From contig LNAC01000776.1 of NCBI GenBank assembly GCA_002007465.1, forward strand, positions 312,855 through 376,854: a stretch of 64,000 nucleotides of DNA, in the 5' to 3' direction. This document shows, in pieces, positions 1 to 12,474 of the stretch. Position 1 is the first letter of the stretch. Each line of letters begins with the position of its first letter. A program made the translations under genes and the position numbers. The notes under the pieces were generated by a model. The model was not told where the DNA came from. It did no database searches and saw only the letters and a program-made list of their open reading frames with translations. The stretch is from Ailurus styani. Taxonomy: Eukaryota > Chordata > Mammalia > Carnivora > Ailuridae.

Positions 1-174
1 CTGTCTTGAGATTTTGCTTTGTGTGACATGGACTCATGAACAGGCAGTTGGAGACAACCCTCTCTGGGGAAAACCCACAGAGACTTGAGGCTCTGTGCTG
101 CTCTCCTATGGCTTCTGTCTTTGGAGTACCTATTCTTCTCAGCTCAGAATGTTCCAGGGCATGAGCTTGGACAC

Positions 175-330
175 TCACTAACTCTGTATTCAAATCCTAG
201 TTGTGTTGCTTCCAAACATTGGCCAAGTTCACCCACCTTCATGAGCTTTCCATTCATCATTTGAAAAATGAGAATATCGTTATTTAAACGATAGCATGGT
301 TGTAAGGATTAGATGAGACCATACCTTAAA
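175..330 (+). repeat. MIR SINE
   Basis: The piece follows the MIR order: 'ttcaaatcctag', a 'ggccaagtt' segment, 'aaaatgagaatatcg', then 'ttgtaaggattagatgaga'. Diverged and old. Confidence 0.65.
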
Positions 331-344
331 CGTGGGGCTTTCTT

Positions 345-790
345 TTTAATAGTGAAAAATCAGAAATAAATCCCATGTCCATCAATGGATGAGTGCATAA
401 ACAAAGTGTGTTGTATCTTAGAGTAGAATGCTATTCTTCAATAAAAAAGAATGGACTCTTGAGACATGCAACAGCATGAGGGAATCGAAAAATCATTATT
501 CTGAGTGAAAGAAGTCAGACCAAAAAATTATGTACTGTGTGATTCCATTTACATAAAACTCTAGAAAGTTTAATCTATAGTGACAGAAAGCAGATCAGTG
601 GCTACTTGAAGGATAGGAGGGATGGGGAGAGAGGGAAGGAGGAATGGCAAAAGGGAAGAGGGTAACAGGGTTTTTTTTTTTCTCTAGATTATGCTGATGG
701 TTTTGGTTTTGTGGCTATATATATACATATATGTCAAATTTTATCCAGTTATATACTTTAAATTTGTGTAGTTAATTGTATTTCAGTTAC
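345..790 (+). repeat. L1 LINE 3' fragment (old)
   Basis: Landmarks of the ORF2 end and 3' region appear in order: 'tgtccatcaatggatga', 'ataaacaaagtgtgttgta', 'gagtgaaagaagtcagac', 'tgtgtgattccattta', 'gacagaaagcagatcagtgg', and finally 'tatactttaaatttgtg'. The reading frame is destroyed. Confidence 0.8.
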
Positions 791-2044
791 TTCACTCTAG
801 TGACTGAATGAATGAACTGATCTTTAGCAGAAAGGAAGGAAAGCATCTTCTCATACCAATGGTGGGTTCTTCCGAAGCTTCTGTGGTTGCCTCAGGAATT
901 AACAGAGCCTTTTGGCCAAGTGCTATCAGAAGGAATTTGCTTAGTATTAGTTATTCACAATAAAAAGGAGATTGGGGACAGAAACTCATCAACTTCCAGA
1001 TGGATAGCCCTGAAAAATCAGTTCCACCGACTGGTTCATTGCATCATCTCTGTAAATTCTCTAGGATGGTGCTTAACGTGTAGTTGGCACTCAATAAAGA
1101 GTGGTGGTAGTTGTTATTGCTCTGGATGATTAAAACGCAGTGATCAGATCTTGCTAAGAGAAACTAATTATTCAGGCAATTTCTGAACCTGAGTTTCCTG
1201 CACCAACTGGATAAATTTGGAAGCTCTCACTGGAGTGGGGATCAGGGCTGCCACAAACAGTTGTACAGTTTGTGCACTGCACAGTTTCCCAGCCAAGGGG
1301 GTGACTGGAGGCTGATGGTCACTGGTGCTCTGATGATTCCCAAAAGGAGGCATACCTTTTGTTCTGTGATGCAGGACTTTATCTTAAAGAGATTGGGGGC
1401 TTTTTCTAACTTGTAGTGGGGAAGGGTATTTGTATAATTTCCATAAAGGTACCGAAAAGTCTAACAGCAACAGAGAAGGGACTGTAAACATTAACTAGCC
1501 TAGCTTATTGATGACTTTGTTTCTTATTTCCCTGCAACCCTACAGTTTTGTAAAATCTATTGTCTGACCCTTGCCAAAGGATATTAGAGGAAGTGGTATT
1601 CCCATCCTCACTGGCATTGAGTGATTAGTGGCAGAACGGAGAGGGATTTCCTTTTTTTCTTCCAGTTTTGATGGTCAAGATTGTGAATACTTCATGCCCT
1701 TTTCTATTTTCTCTTTCCTCTTTCACATTTAACAAATCATTGCAATCATCATAGCCTTGGACAGAGAGGTAGGCAGGGGAAGGAGCTGAAATACCAACCA
1801 ACCACTTTTCCCAAGCACTTGGCAACTCTTCATGTTTGAGGAGAAGTTCAGACCAGTGTGGATAAATTTGACTTTGAGCTTGTGCATGATTTTGAAGCAT
1901 CCATCTTCTCCAGGACCCCATTGCTATGTGGATAATGAAGAATTTATCTGGATGATGAGTATTACATAAGAAACAGTTCTGCTGAAATAAGGTCTGTGGG
2001 TGGTCTTTCCCAAGCACAGGGATTAAAAGCCGTAGCTGTGGTAT

Positions 2045-2200
2045 CAGACACACCAGGAACCTGATCCACGTCTGCCACTCTCTGTCTATATTTATGATTG
2101 GAGCAACTTATTTTACCTTGGTGAAGTCGTTTTTCCTCATTTATAAAATGAGGTTGTAATGGTTCCTGCCTTATAGGGCAACTATTACAGTATGTGGCAT
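2045..2200 (+). repeat. MIR SINE
   Basis: Diverged MIR: 'agcaacttattttacctt', then 'tcctcatttataaaatgagg' and the 'taatggttcctgccttatagggc' segment. Confidence 0.6.
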
Positions 2201-2784
2201 TTCAAGAAGCATTAGATAGAATTACCAACTGAAAAGTCCAGTTGGTGGTGTGAAAACATTTTTCTTGGAAAGGCCTATCTGCAATAACAAAACAGATCTA
2301 AATCTGAAGTGGTAGTCCAGAGAATGCGGGGAGAGCGTGGGCAGACACAAGAACTATAGAAATGCGACCACAGAAATTATTGAACCTAAACCGTGCATTT
2401 AATGCTTAAGAACACAGTCTGAGTGAAAGCGTATGATTTGCACGTTGTCACATAAGAGTCAGAATTTAAGGAGCAGAGTTCATCTACTTGACCACTCTTC
2501 CCCCTGCAATATCAAGGAAAATATATAAGGACTATAGATCAGACAGATAGACAGAAAAAGCGGCATTCAAGGCCAGAAAAAGTTATGAATCACAAAAATC
2601 AATTTCAAACAGTAGGATCTCTAACTGATCTTGACCAAGTTTCTTAGCACCATATAGCTTCCGTTTCTCATTTAGAAAATGAGGATATTAAATCTTTCTT
2701 CCCAATATAAAGTAAGAATAAGGAAGGTAATGTTTCCAGATTATTAGAAAAAATCATGATAGAGTTAATGAGCAATAATTACTA

Positions 2785-3500
2785 TTGATATGATATCCTC
2801 CATTGCCTTTATAATTTTTTGCCTTTTTGATCTTTCCATGGCTGAGAGAGGCATCTTAAAATCCCTCATTATATTTATGGGTTTGCTTATCCTTATATTT
2901 CTGTTTCACTTTATATGTTTTGAAGCTGTATTTTGGGTGCCTACAAGTTTCTGTTTATACTATATTTTTCTAGATGTTTCCTTTTATTATTTTGTAGCAT
3001 CCCTTTTTAGTATTTTTTGCATTTGATTTATTTTACCATGAAAATAATTTTTATAGTTTTTAAAAAGCTTAGGAATGCTGCATTAATAATATTTTCCTGA
3101 AACATAAATAGTGAACCAGTGGTTATCACAAAGTGATCAACAAATTGTATCACTCATAATTTTGAAATGACCAAGGATCAGTTAATCAGTTGTAACATCC
3201 TTTTTATCACTACTAATTATATTGATTTAAATTCTGGTTTGTGTAGTATTAACATTCACACTGGCTTCCTTTTGGTGAATAATTGCAAGACTGTGCTTTT
3301 TCATTCCTTTATTTCAACCTTTTCTTAGGGGTTTGTTTTAAGTAAGCAACATAAGGTGGATAATGCATTTTTGTTTTTAATCCAAACTGATAATCTGTCT
3401 TTTAATTGATGGCTATAATATATTTTCATTTGTTATGATAACTTAGATAATTATTAGTACCATCTCTTGTTGTTTTGTGTTTGCCATCTTTTCTCCTCTA
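2785..3500 (-). repeat. L1 LINE ORF2 fragment, antisense
   Basis: AT-rich sequence resembling the complement of old L1 ORF2: 'tatatgttttgaagctgta' followed by 'gggtgcctac', later 'taatctgtcttttaattg'. The 78-residue hydrophobic open frame inside it is an antisense artefact. Confidence 0.5.
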
Positions 3501-4834
3501 CTTTTTTCTATTTTCTTGACCTCTATTTTTAAATGGAAGTTTCCTTCATATTCCTTTACTTTTGGAAAGCTGTGGAATATATTCCTATTTTTGTAAAGGC
3601 GGCTCACCACTTCCTAACATCCAACCATGCTGGATCCCTTGCCACTGTTCACATATCCTGAGCTCCCTTCAAACTCAGGGTGTTCGCATGTCATTCATTT
3701 TAAAACAAGGGTCAGTGTTTCCATCTCCTCCTGATTCTGACAGGGAACTTCTGTGATCTCCTTTTAGTACCATTTCTTAGATTACTCATGAAAGATTTCT
3801 CCCACCCATCTTGAAAGGCCTGCATGTCAGTATGCTTTCCAGCCACCTCGCTTGCGTTCATATTTGCTCAAGTGTAAGTAAAACAATTTAAAACCAAAAT
3901 TATATCAACGCTAATAATTTTGAGATCATTTCATGTCTTTCTTACATCTTTATTCCCTTTTCTTAACATAAATAAGAACAGATTTGGAAAGTCCCCATTT
4001 TTAAAGGTCTGCTTTCTAAAAAATATAAGAGTAAAATTAAGGTTTTGCTTTTTTCATCCATTTTCTACGGATTTCCAAAAAAGTTTTAGAGGAATTCTCA
4101 GTAAACTAAAACAAGAGTAAAGATTGCTATAGACAACAAGGGAAGATATTGTAATTATGACAGAAGACCAAGATTACAGGGTACTACTACAACTGGACAT
4201 TGTTGTTGGCTAAGCACGCAACGATATTTACGGTTTCTTGCGTGAGATTGTGATGACATGTGGATGAGCATTGTTTCACACTAGATTATCAGGAATGTCA
4301 GGATGCTGAAGAGCACCTGCTAGAACACCTACCTGCATCTGAGCCTAGTTGATACTGAATTCTCTTTTCTTGCAATTATTGGCTAACACTTTTGATTCTT
4401 CTCATGCCACTTCTAGAATAATAAGGAGACTGTCTTGAGTGAGGAAGAGGTGCTATATAATGGAAATTCTGTGATCCGTGAAATGTTAAGCTAATGCCCT
4501 GAGGCTGAAAAGTCAGGAGAAATAACTTGCCCAATTATCAGTGGCGATTTATCTCATGGGTCTTCTCTGTGAACAGCTGAGTTCGCACATCCTCTCATTT
4601 GTTATAGATACTGATAGCTGGGACAGGTGTCCCCTCTGGAACCTTTAATTGTCTTATTAAAAACAGAAGGAAAGTTGCTTATAAAAAGACTTAAATGTAA
4701 CCATAGATATATTATCTGACTCATTTTTCCCCCACTGATTTTCACCAGAATTTCAGAGAAATGTTGCTGAAGAAGAACATTTGGTCCCAACATGTAATAA
4801 AAATTACTCTCAAGTAGTCAAGTTCATGGAGATG

Positions 4835-5065
4835 GAAAAGAGAATGATGGTTTTGCGGGGGTGGAAGGGCAGGAATTGGGGAGTTAGTATTTAATAGGCA
4901 TGAAATTTTAATTTAAAAAGATAAAAAAGTTCTGGAGATGGTTGGTGGTAATGATTGCCCAACAATGTATTTAATGCCACTTAAAAATAATTTAAGTGGT
5001 AAGTTTTATATTATATGTATTTTACCACAAAATGAGTACATAAAATAATAATAAACTAATAAAAT
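4835..5065 (+). repeat. L1 LINE 3' end
   Basis: Typical L1 3' end: 'agttctggagatggttgg', 'caacaatgtatttaatgcca', then 'attttaccacaaaatgag'. Confidence 0.65.
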
Positions 5066-5449
5066 TTTAAAATGTACTGTCAGGAATTGGAGCAGTCGTT
5101 TCAAGGACCACATGGTCTCTGTTGGGGATAAACTTGAGCACATTATCTTCTCTTACATAGACCTTGAAGGAAAAAACATTGTCAGGCCTGAGTCAGTTCA
5201 CATGATCCTAACACGTAACATTCAAAGCATGCACATTACCGCATAACTCCGTTGATGTCCACCTTCTTTGGAGTTCCATTTGGTCCATCTGGTTTTCATG
5301 ATTAAGCAGCCACTCTAGCCTGTTCATTATTCAAGGCTTTAGCAGGAATCTCAAGTTTGAAGAATGAACTGTGACTGCATTGGCCATTTATTCATCAAAT
5401 ACTTAGGACGGAGTGTACTCTTGTGACTGGTTTATGAAGACAGTGTAGT

Positions 5450-5530
5450 AAAGTGGAAAGAGAATGAGCTTTAAAGTCAGACCTAAATTAGAATCCTGGG
5501 TAAGCCCCTTCTTTACTCCTGAACAGGTCA
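5450..5530 (+). repeat. MIR SINE fragment
   Basis: 'agtggaaagagaatgagct', then 'ttagaatcctgg' and a decayed centre; it directly abuts the Tigger element at 5545. Confidence 0.4.
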
Positions 5531-5544
5531 AACAGATTAGAATC

Positions 5545-6160
5545 TAGTTGATCCTCATTATTCACAGAATATTTTCAAATTTGCCTACTCATCATCAAAA
5601 TTTGTTTGTAACCCCCAAATCAGTACCCACAGCACTTTTGCAGTTATTCCCAGACATGTGTAGAGGGGTGAAAAAATTGAATCGTCCAACATGCACATTG
5701 CCAGTTGTGGTTGAACAAGGCAATTGCTTTGCCTTTTGTTTTAGCTCTCATAAAATAAAGAAGCATGCTTTTTGTCATCTATTTAGCTCTACATGTTTTG
5801 CATTTGTTGGTTTCACTGTTTAAGTTGCCTCTCAAGCTCAGTGCTAAAGTGCTATCTAATGTTCCTAAGGGCAAGAATCCTGTGAAATGTCTCATGGAGA
5901 ATATATATTCAATAGATAATAATAGATCTTCACTCAGCAGGAGTTATAGTGCTGTCAACCATGAATTCAATGTTAGTGAATCAACTATATATATGTAATT
6001 AAAACAAGGTCTTGTATTGATCCACTGACAAAAATGTGACCAAAGGCTGGCAGGAACTTAGTCCTGGATTTCCCCTAGGAGAAATGGTTTACTATTCACT
6101 CCTTCGATGATTGCCATTACTTTATAGAATATAACTACCATGAATAAAAAGAATTGACTG
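5545..6160 (+). mobile_element. Tigger (pogo/Tc1-mariner) DNA transposon relic
   Basis: The left end reads TTGATCCTCATTATTCACAG. The right end reads CATGAATAAAAAGAATTGACTG followed by TA, and its complement matches the left, giving terminal inverted repeats. Between them is the 5' part of a pogo-type transposase gene: the frame at 5765-5998 retains LSAKVLSNVPK and SYSAVNHEFNVSESTIYM, the CENP-B/pogo N-terminal helix-turn-helix. The DDE catalytic region is absent, so this is an internally deleted, inactive copy. Confidence 0.8.
5765..5998 (+). pseudogene. Tigger transposase N-terminal remnant
   Basis: This open frame lies inside the Tigger relic and ends at a stop after about 77 codons. The segment SYSAVNHEFNVSESTIYM matches the conserved recognition-helix region of pogo-family transposases (related to the CENP-B DNA-binding domain). 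The N-terminal part before it is out of register. It has no catalytic domain and is not expected to be functional. Confidence 0.6.
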
Positions 6161-6494
6161 TACTTTCCTTTCCAAAAGGTAGTGTATTGTTCACACACCA
6201 CTGCACTCCTCCTCTACTCTAGTGGGTATTAGTGCTGTTCACAAATGATTGACTCCTGCTTCTTCCAGGCACATGCAAATTACACATAACCACATGACTT
6301 GCTTTAACCAATGAAATATGCACAGAAGTTGCATGCTTCATATCCAGATAAAAGCATTTAATAGCCAGTATTCAGCTCCAACCTTTGTTTTCTCTGCTGT
6401 CACCATTGTGGAGGCACATATTAATATAGAACCTCAATTATGAGTCTCTGCTTGCTTATATCAGAGATATATTGTAAGTGAAAAGTAAATCTGG

Positions 6495-7500
6495 TGTGGA
6501 TAAGGCTTTCATACACAGAATATATAAAGAATTCCTATAACTCAACAACAAAATTTAAAAAATACATTAAAAAATAGGCAAAGAACTTAAATAGAGACTT
6601 TTCCAAAAAAGATCAACAAACGGCCAATAAGGACTTGAAAAGATGCTCAACATCACTATTCATTAGGGAAATGCAAATCAAAACCCCAGTGAGATACCAT
6701 TTCACACCTACTAGGATGGCTATAATTTTTGAAAATGGGAAATAACAAGTGTGGGTGAGGATGTGAAGAAGTTGGAGCCCTCATCCGTGGATGCTGCCAG
6801 TGGAAATGGCAAATGCTGTGGGCACTGTGGAAAACAGTTTGAAGTCCTCAAAAAAATTAAACATATGATCTGACAACTCCATTCCTAGATATATACCCAA
6901 ACAACTGGAAGCAGAGATTCGAACAGATATTTGTACACCATACAAGTACACATTGAAGTATTAGTCACAGTAGTCAAATGTGAAAACAACCCAAGTTTTA
7001 TGAACAGATGAATGAATAAACAAAATGTGGTATATTCATGCAGTGGAATAGTATTCAGCCATAAGAAAAATACTGTATGATTGCCCTTAGGTGAAATATC
7101 TATACTGGGTAAATTCATAGAAGCAGAAAGTAGATTAGAGGCTAGGGGAAGGGAGAAATAAGGAATTATTCCTTAATGTAAGGTACATATCCTCTTTGAT
7201 ATGATGAAAATGTTTTGGTAAAAGATTGTGGTGGTGATGATTGTACAGTATTGTGATTGTCATTAATGCCACTGAATTGTGCACTTTAAAATAAAATGGG
7301 GGCACCTAGGCAGCTCAGTGAGTTAAGTATCAGACTCTTGATCCTCTGCTCAGGTCTTGATCTCAGGGTCATGATTTCAAGCCCCACTTTGGGCTCCACA
7401 CTGGGCAGGGAGCCTACTTTAAAAAATAATAATAATAATAATAATCAAAACGGCAAATCTTATGTAGGCTTTACCACAATAAGAACATTTAAAAATTGTA
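6495..7500 (+). repeat. L1 LINE 3' fragment interrupted by a SINE
   Basis: This is a long run of the L1 ORF2 end: 'gcaaagaacttaaataga', 'gatgctcaacatcactatt', 'gagataccatttcacacc', 'gaaaacaacccaagttt', 'tggaatagtattcagcca', 'cactgaattgtgcactt'. A CAN-SINE (7297-7445) splits off the terminal 'ctttaccacaataagaac' piece at 7446-7500. Confidence 0.85.
7297..7445 (+). repeat. CAN-SINE (SINEC), old copy
   Basis: The head is 'ggggcacctaggcagctcag', with the body 'tctgctcaggtcttgatctc' and 'gggctccacactgggcag', ending in an (AAT)n tail. It lies inside an L1 fragment. Confidence 0.8.
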
Positions 7501-8084
7501 TTTTAATTAAACAATGACTGTGGTGCAAAGCCAGTGGTATTTTGTTGTTGTTTGTTACAGTGGCATAACATAGCTCATCCTCACCAAACCTTCCTTCCCA
7601 TCTGTTTCTCCACAATAGCATAGTATAGGACATTCAGAGTTGTATGGCCATATCTAACCTTGAACTGCAGGCCGGGGTATTACCTTCCCTGATCTTTTGG
7701 CCTCTCAGAGCAGGGAGGACTCAGTTCTTGCCACGTATGCATGATACATTTGAAACTTAATGGAGCAAGGAGTGGAACGCAGGCTAAAGGTAGCCATGGT
7801 GGTCAGAAATATTTATTCGGTAATACGTATGCAGCCTCTTAGTTTTTCATGGGTTTACAACCATCACTTAATGGGTAAAAATGAAACAGCCTTAAATAAA
7901 CTGATTGCAAATGAATAAAGATCACCGACCTGTATTTCTTTTTTCTTTTTTCTTTTTCCTTTTTTTTTTTGAGAGAAAGAGTATGCACATGTGGTGTATG
8001 TGAAATGGGGAGGAGACTCATCCTCGCCTTGCAGGCCTCATCCCTGAGATCATGACCTGAGATGAAATCAAGAGCCCGATTCTT

Positions 8085-8151
8085 TTTTTTTTTTTTTTTT
8101 TTAAAGTTTTTTTTTTTTTTTTTCCCAGGGGGGGAGAGATCACAAGGGGGN
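8085..8151. other. Low-quality T-rich stretch and single N
   Basis: Two long T-runs are followed by 'cccagggggggagagatcacaa' (22 nt, seen as a degraded SINE start) and an N at 8151. It resembles a poorly resolved copy of the SINE tail that recurs at 8298. An assembly seam is the likeliest reading. Confidence 0.5.
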
Positions 8152-8297
8152 ATTTTTAAACAGTTTTATCATTCACTATTGTACTATTCTCTACCTTCAT
8201 GCTGGACAAAAGAAATGTGCTGGAGTACTTTTTGATTATAGCCCATGTTTAATGTCCCACAAGGTAAATGTGAATCAAGCAGTCAAACATGTTATTA

Positions 8298-8498
8298 TTT
8301 TTTTTTAAAGATTTTATTTATTTATTTCACAGAGGGAGAGAGATCACAAGGAGTCAGAGAGGCAGGCAGAGAGAGAGGTGGGGAAGCAGGCTCCTCGCTG
8401 AGCAGGGAGCCCGATGCGGGCCTCGATCCCAGGACTCTGAGATCATGACCTGAGCCGAAAGCAGAGGCTTTAACCCACTGAGCCACCCAGGCGCCCCA
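8298..8498 (-). repeat. CAN-SINE, young mustelid-type, antisense
   Basis: Near-consensus copy: T-run, 'aagattttatttatttattt', 'cacagagggagagagatcac', and 'gaggctttaacccactgagc' before 'cacccaggcgcccc'. It ends exactly at the second copy of the 'aagagcccgattctt' duplication. Confidence 0.85.
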
Positions 8499-9399
8499 AG
8501 AGCCCGATTCTTAACTGAGTAAACCACCCAGGCACCCCAACCAACTTGTAATTTAAAATGGATTTCCAACAGCATCCTGTGATCACCAATCTCCTATCTA
8601 TTTAAGGAAGAATTCTTACTAGAATTATAGCTTGTGTCCTTCTACATCACTTTGGGTAGTTAAAAAGTTGAATTTGTTCCAGGATTTCTCCTATTGCTGC
8701 TTTCTAAATTTTCTTCCAAATGATTTTACATGACATTATAAATCTGTACTAATAATAGAGGAGGAAAATGGACTAATTATGTGAAGTGTAGAATCAGAAC
8801 CAATAACTTAATACACAGGAAAAATGCCATATAGGAAACTGCTAACGAGTCCACCTAGGGGAGAGGTAACCCAAAACTGATACATTTATTGGGATGCAAT
8901 TGCTACATGTCCATCTAGTATAAGTCTCCTCCTTTCTTACTAACAAAACATGATTTTATTCTGACCAACAGTTGTTTAATTAGGGGTTATATTTCCTACC
9001 TTCTCTTGGAGCTAGGTCTAGACAAAAGGTTATAAATAGAAGTTGGATAGTACGTCTAGGAAATCTCTTTAAATTTTATTGATCCAACTGGGAGATAGGT
9101 AATTTTCCCCTTGACCTTCCTCATCTTCTTGCCTGGAATGTGAATATGATGGCTGGAGCTCCAGCAGCCATTTTGTGATTTGGAGAATAGATACCACACA
9201 ATTAGGATGGTGGTATAGAAAGAACTTAGATGTTTAATGGTTTTTACAAAATGCCATATTGACCCTAGACCACTAAACTTAGGTTTTTATTACTAGCTGC
9301 CCAATTCTAATGCAATGCAATTCTTACCTCTACTTTTATTTTCGTAATAATACTGAATACTGACAATTATATATGGCCTTATGGTTAACAGTGTATTTT

Positions 9400-9565
9400 C
9401 ATTCTGCCATCACCTTTAATCCTTACAACCCTGAGAGATGAGTACAATTACCCTAGTCTTAGAAATGAAGAGATGGAAGCCCAAAGAATTTAGATAACTT
9501 GGTTGCAGTTGCAGACTTAGCATCTGTCATAGTCAAGACTCAAACATTAAATATCAAATGTAGTT
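9400..9565 (-). repeat. MIR SINE, antisense
   Basis: 'tttaatccttacaaccctga', then 'agaaatgaagagatggaagc' and 'tagataacttggttgcag': the complement of a MIR 3' half. Confidence 0.5.
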
Positions 9566-10267
9566 TCTCTCTTCTACATTGTAGACAAATAGTAATATAG
9601 TTGAGGTTTGAGTGACTATCCCAGAAGTGGAGAATCTTTCTTCATTTTTTTTTTTTAAGTAAGAATCAGTGACCTATTAGAACCATTCCCAGGCTAGCGT
9701 AAAAAGAGTGAAGTTTTATTAAGGTTTCAGGTGGGGGTTTTGTTGTTGTTTTTCTTTTTATGGGTACCTGCAATATGTTCAGCTCACATCTTTTTTAACA
9801 TTAGAAGAGAATATCAGACACATGCCAGTACATAAATGACTGTTTTTAAATGTTCTTCACTTCTGGATTTTACCCAGGGATTTAAGAAGGAAACAAGAAG
9901 GGAGCAAAGGAAAGATGTATAAAGAAAGGGCAAAGTTTTTGGCACACAGGTGGAGGGAATATGGAAAGGACTAGCAGAGGGAGACGTGCAAATATTTTGA
10001 AGAATGTATCAGTGAAAGTAGATGACTTGGCGAAATGGGCTATTTGCCAGAACCATCAAAGACAGAGCTAGAGCTGGATGGTTGTCTTCATGCCCTTTGA
10101 AGTAGTCTTTAGGTATTTACAGGCCTCCTAACTGTTTTTACCTTTTTAAAGAGAGTTTGCCAAAGAAACTGACGATGTAAGTTTCTGACAGTGGTGTGCT
10201 GGAATTGGCTGAAGATCCAGTTGGTCAGTTTTCAGACATTCTGTAAGCCAGTTGTTAAATTCAACCT

Positions 10268-10395
10268 TTTTTTTTTTTGAGAATGCAACTTCTTTTTTAA
10301 TTCAAATAGCCAACATATAGCACATCATTAGTTTTTGATATAATGTTCAATGATTCATTAGTTACATGTAACACCCAGTGTTCATTCAGCCATTT
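10268..10395 (-). repeat. Carnivore L1 3' end, antisense, truncated
   Basis: After a T-run come 'caaatagccaacatatagca' and 'tttgatataatgttcaatga', then 'gtaacacccagtgttcatt', the complement of the carnivore L1 3' UTR as I remember it. Only about 125 bp are present (5' truncation). Confidence 0.6.
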
Positions 10396-10884
10396 TTAAA
10401 GCTTAATTGTATAAACTTACCTTATATTAAAAACAAAGTTGATAGGTACTCAGAACTCATCCCTTCATAATTACTTTCCTGTATTTCACTGTTACCTGTG
10501 CTCTTGGGTTTATTTCATCTGTTATTTTCATGTGGTGGCAATGCCTTATAATGGACGCTGCTCTGCATCTCTTCCCAGTCCCACATCCAACGACGTCACG
10601 TGGGTAGCTAGAAGTCATCCATAGTGAGATTGTTTTCCACCATGGAAATGGGCAAATGTACAAATTTAGGGATTTGATTTATTGTTCTTTGAAACTTTGT
10701 AGTGTTTTTGTCTGCCTTGGATGGTTCTTGCATTATTTTAACTTCACATTATGGTCACTTGCACACGGGCCTTATATACTGTACTCAAATATAACCTCCT
10801 TCACCCAGGGATCATTTCTTATTTGTATGTGTGTCCTTTCCGCACAATCCCTGAACTGTTCCTTGCATATGGGAGACCGCCTTG

Positions 10885-11262
10885 TCCAGTCTGCTCAGGC
10901 TGCCAACACCACAGACTGGGTGGCGTCAACAGCAGATTTTATTCCTTCACACTCCTGTAGGTGAGAAATCTAAGATCTAGGTCCCTGCAGGGTTGGTTTC
11001 TGGTAAGACCTCTCTTCTTGGCCTGCAGACGACTGCCCTCTGTGTATGTCTTCAAATGGCTTTTTTCTGTGTGTGCACGCTCCTGGTGTCTCCTCCTCTT
11101 CTTCGAAGGACATCAGTTCTTTCAGATTACAGCCCCACGCTCTGACCTCATTTAAATGTAATCCTCTCTTTAGAGGCTCTATCTCCAAAGACAGTCACTT
11201 TGGGAGTTAGAGCTTTAGCATCGGAACAGGCGGGCACAATTCAGTCCATGACCTAGACATTT
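10885..11262. repeat. Old interspersed repeat, LTR/MaLR-like (family tentative)
   Basis: 'ctgctcaggctgccaacacc', 'acagactgggtggc', 'cagcagattttattccttc', 'gacctcatttaaatgtaatc', then 'acaattcagtccatgac': a well-known mammalian repeat whose exact family I cannot fix without a library search. Confidence 0.45.
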
Positions 11263-11309
11263 ATGACTTACGCATTTGATTGTTTCAAAGCTGAAAAACA
11301 GAGCCTTCA

Positions 11310-11540
11310 CTGTGTGCCTGCCTCTGTACTAGGGGCATTATTCCATTTGAGCCTCTTGGCAATACTTTAAGGTGAATGGTATTGTCCCCATTTTACAGAT
11401 GAAGTTATTGACTTATAAGAGATACAGAGTAACTTGCTGACTATGTACAGATGGTAAGTGCTCAATCCGGTAGTCAGACCCAAACAATGTGATTCCAGAG
11501 TCCAAACACTTAACCACTATAGGAAACTACCATCCTACTT
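11310..11540 (-). repeat. MIR SINE, antisense
   Basis: 'ctgtactaggggcattattc', 'tattgtccccattttacaga', 'tgaagttattgac', then 'agtgattccag'-type ending near 'cacttaaccactata'. Confidence 0.65.
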
Positions 11541-12289
11541 TTTCCATGCATATGTATGTGTATATTTTGTCTAAAGGCAATATTGAAACTGTTACCAAAT
11601 AAAGTAAGCAACTGTTGAGGAATTTTTAGCAGGGCATGTATGCAAATGTGTAGACATTCTGCAAAGAGTGTTTTGGCAAAATTGAGGTAAGGGAGTCTTT
11701 ATGTAATTGTGGTTTGAAGGGGAAGTGTGGAAACTCCAAGTTCTTTCATTTCTGGGAACTCTTCTTCAAGACAGGATCCAGTAAATGCCAGGTAATACTC
11801 CAAACCAAATAGAAAGTACTTTCTAACTAAACATTGAAGTTTAATATTCTAATATTCTAAATAAAAAAATAAAAAACTTAAAGGTTTGGAAGGGGAGAGT
11901 ATGTGGACCTAGGAGGCATAGAAAAAGAACACCTCACACTATTTGTGATTACAGGAGCTCCTTAGGACATAATGTGATCATTTTCTGTAATTTGAACAAA
12001 GTTGACTCAACTTGGAAGAAATTCTCTACCTTCAAATACAAATGGGTGTTGTTTTGCCCTTCCTCTTAGAGCAGCAGTCCCTCGTCAGTTATTCCATTCA
12101 TCTTTCTAGCTGTTCCTCCATCCCCCCACATCTGGAATCTTCAGTGACAAAGCAAGTGCTTTGATGGGATGAAAAGAAAGCTCTGTGAGTTTTACTCTGG
12201 TTCCTCCAGAAATCTCACCAGCATATTCTCTTCCTCCACGTATCTGTCCAAATCCTTCCATAAACCAGAGAGGCAGAAAGGTGAGATTT

Positions 12290-12430
12290 GAACACAGCAT
12301 GCATTCACTCAGCAAACTTGTGTTGAGCACCTGCTAGGTATAAGACACTCATTTGGGGTGTATATAGTCAACAAAATCCCAGGTATTCACCTTTTAGAGG
12401 GAAGAGAGAAATAATGAATGAGTAGATTGT
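12290..12430 (+). repeat. L2 LINE fragment
   Basis: 'cattcactcagcaaacttgt', 'gttgagcacctgctagg', followed by 'gagggaagagagaaataatg', in the order of the L2 3' region. Confidence 0.5.
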
Positions 12431-12474
12431 GCATCCACAAGTGGTAAGTTCTTTAACGAAAAGCAGGTTAAGTG

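Larger units (their letters stand above)
7930..8540 (-). repeat. CAN-SINE, antisense, interrupted
   Basis: The tail and CT-rich body lie at 7930-8084 and the head at 8499-8540 ('gtaaaccacccaggcacccc'). The two halves are separated by an insertion flanked by a repeated 'aagagcccgattctt' (8072 and 8499), an apparent target-site duplication. Confidence 0.7.

Noticed and set aside
2790..3026. Small membrane protein (78 residues, very hydrophobic)
   Set aside because: AT-rich antisense L1 sequence gives Phe/Ile/Leu-rich translations by composition.
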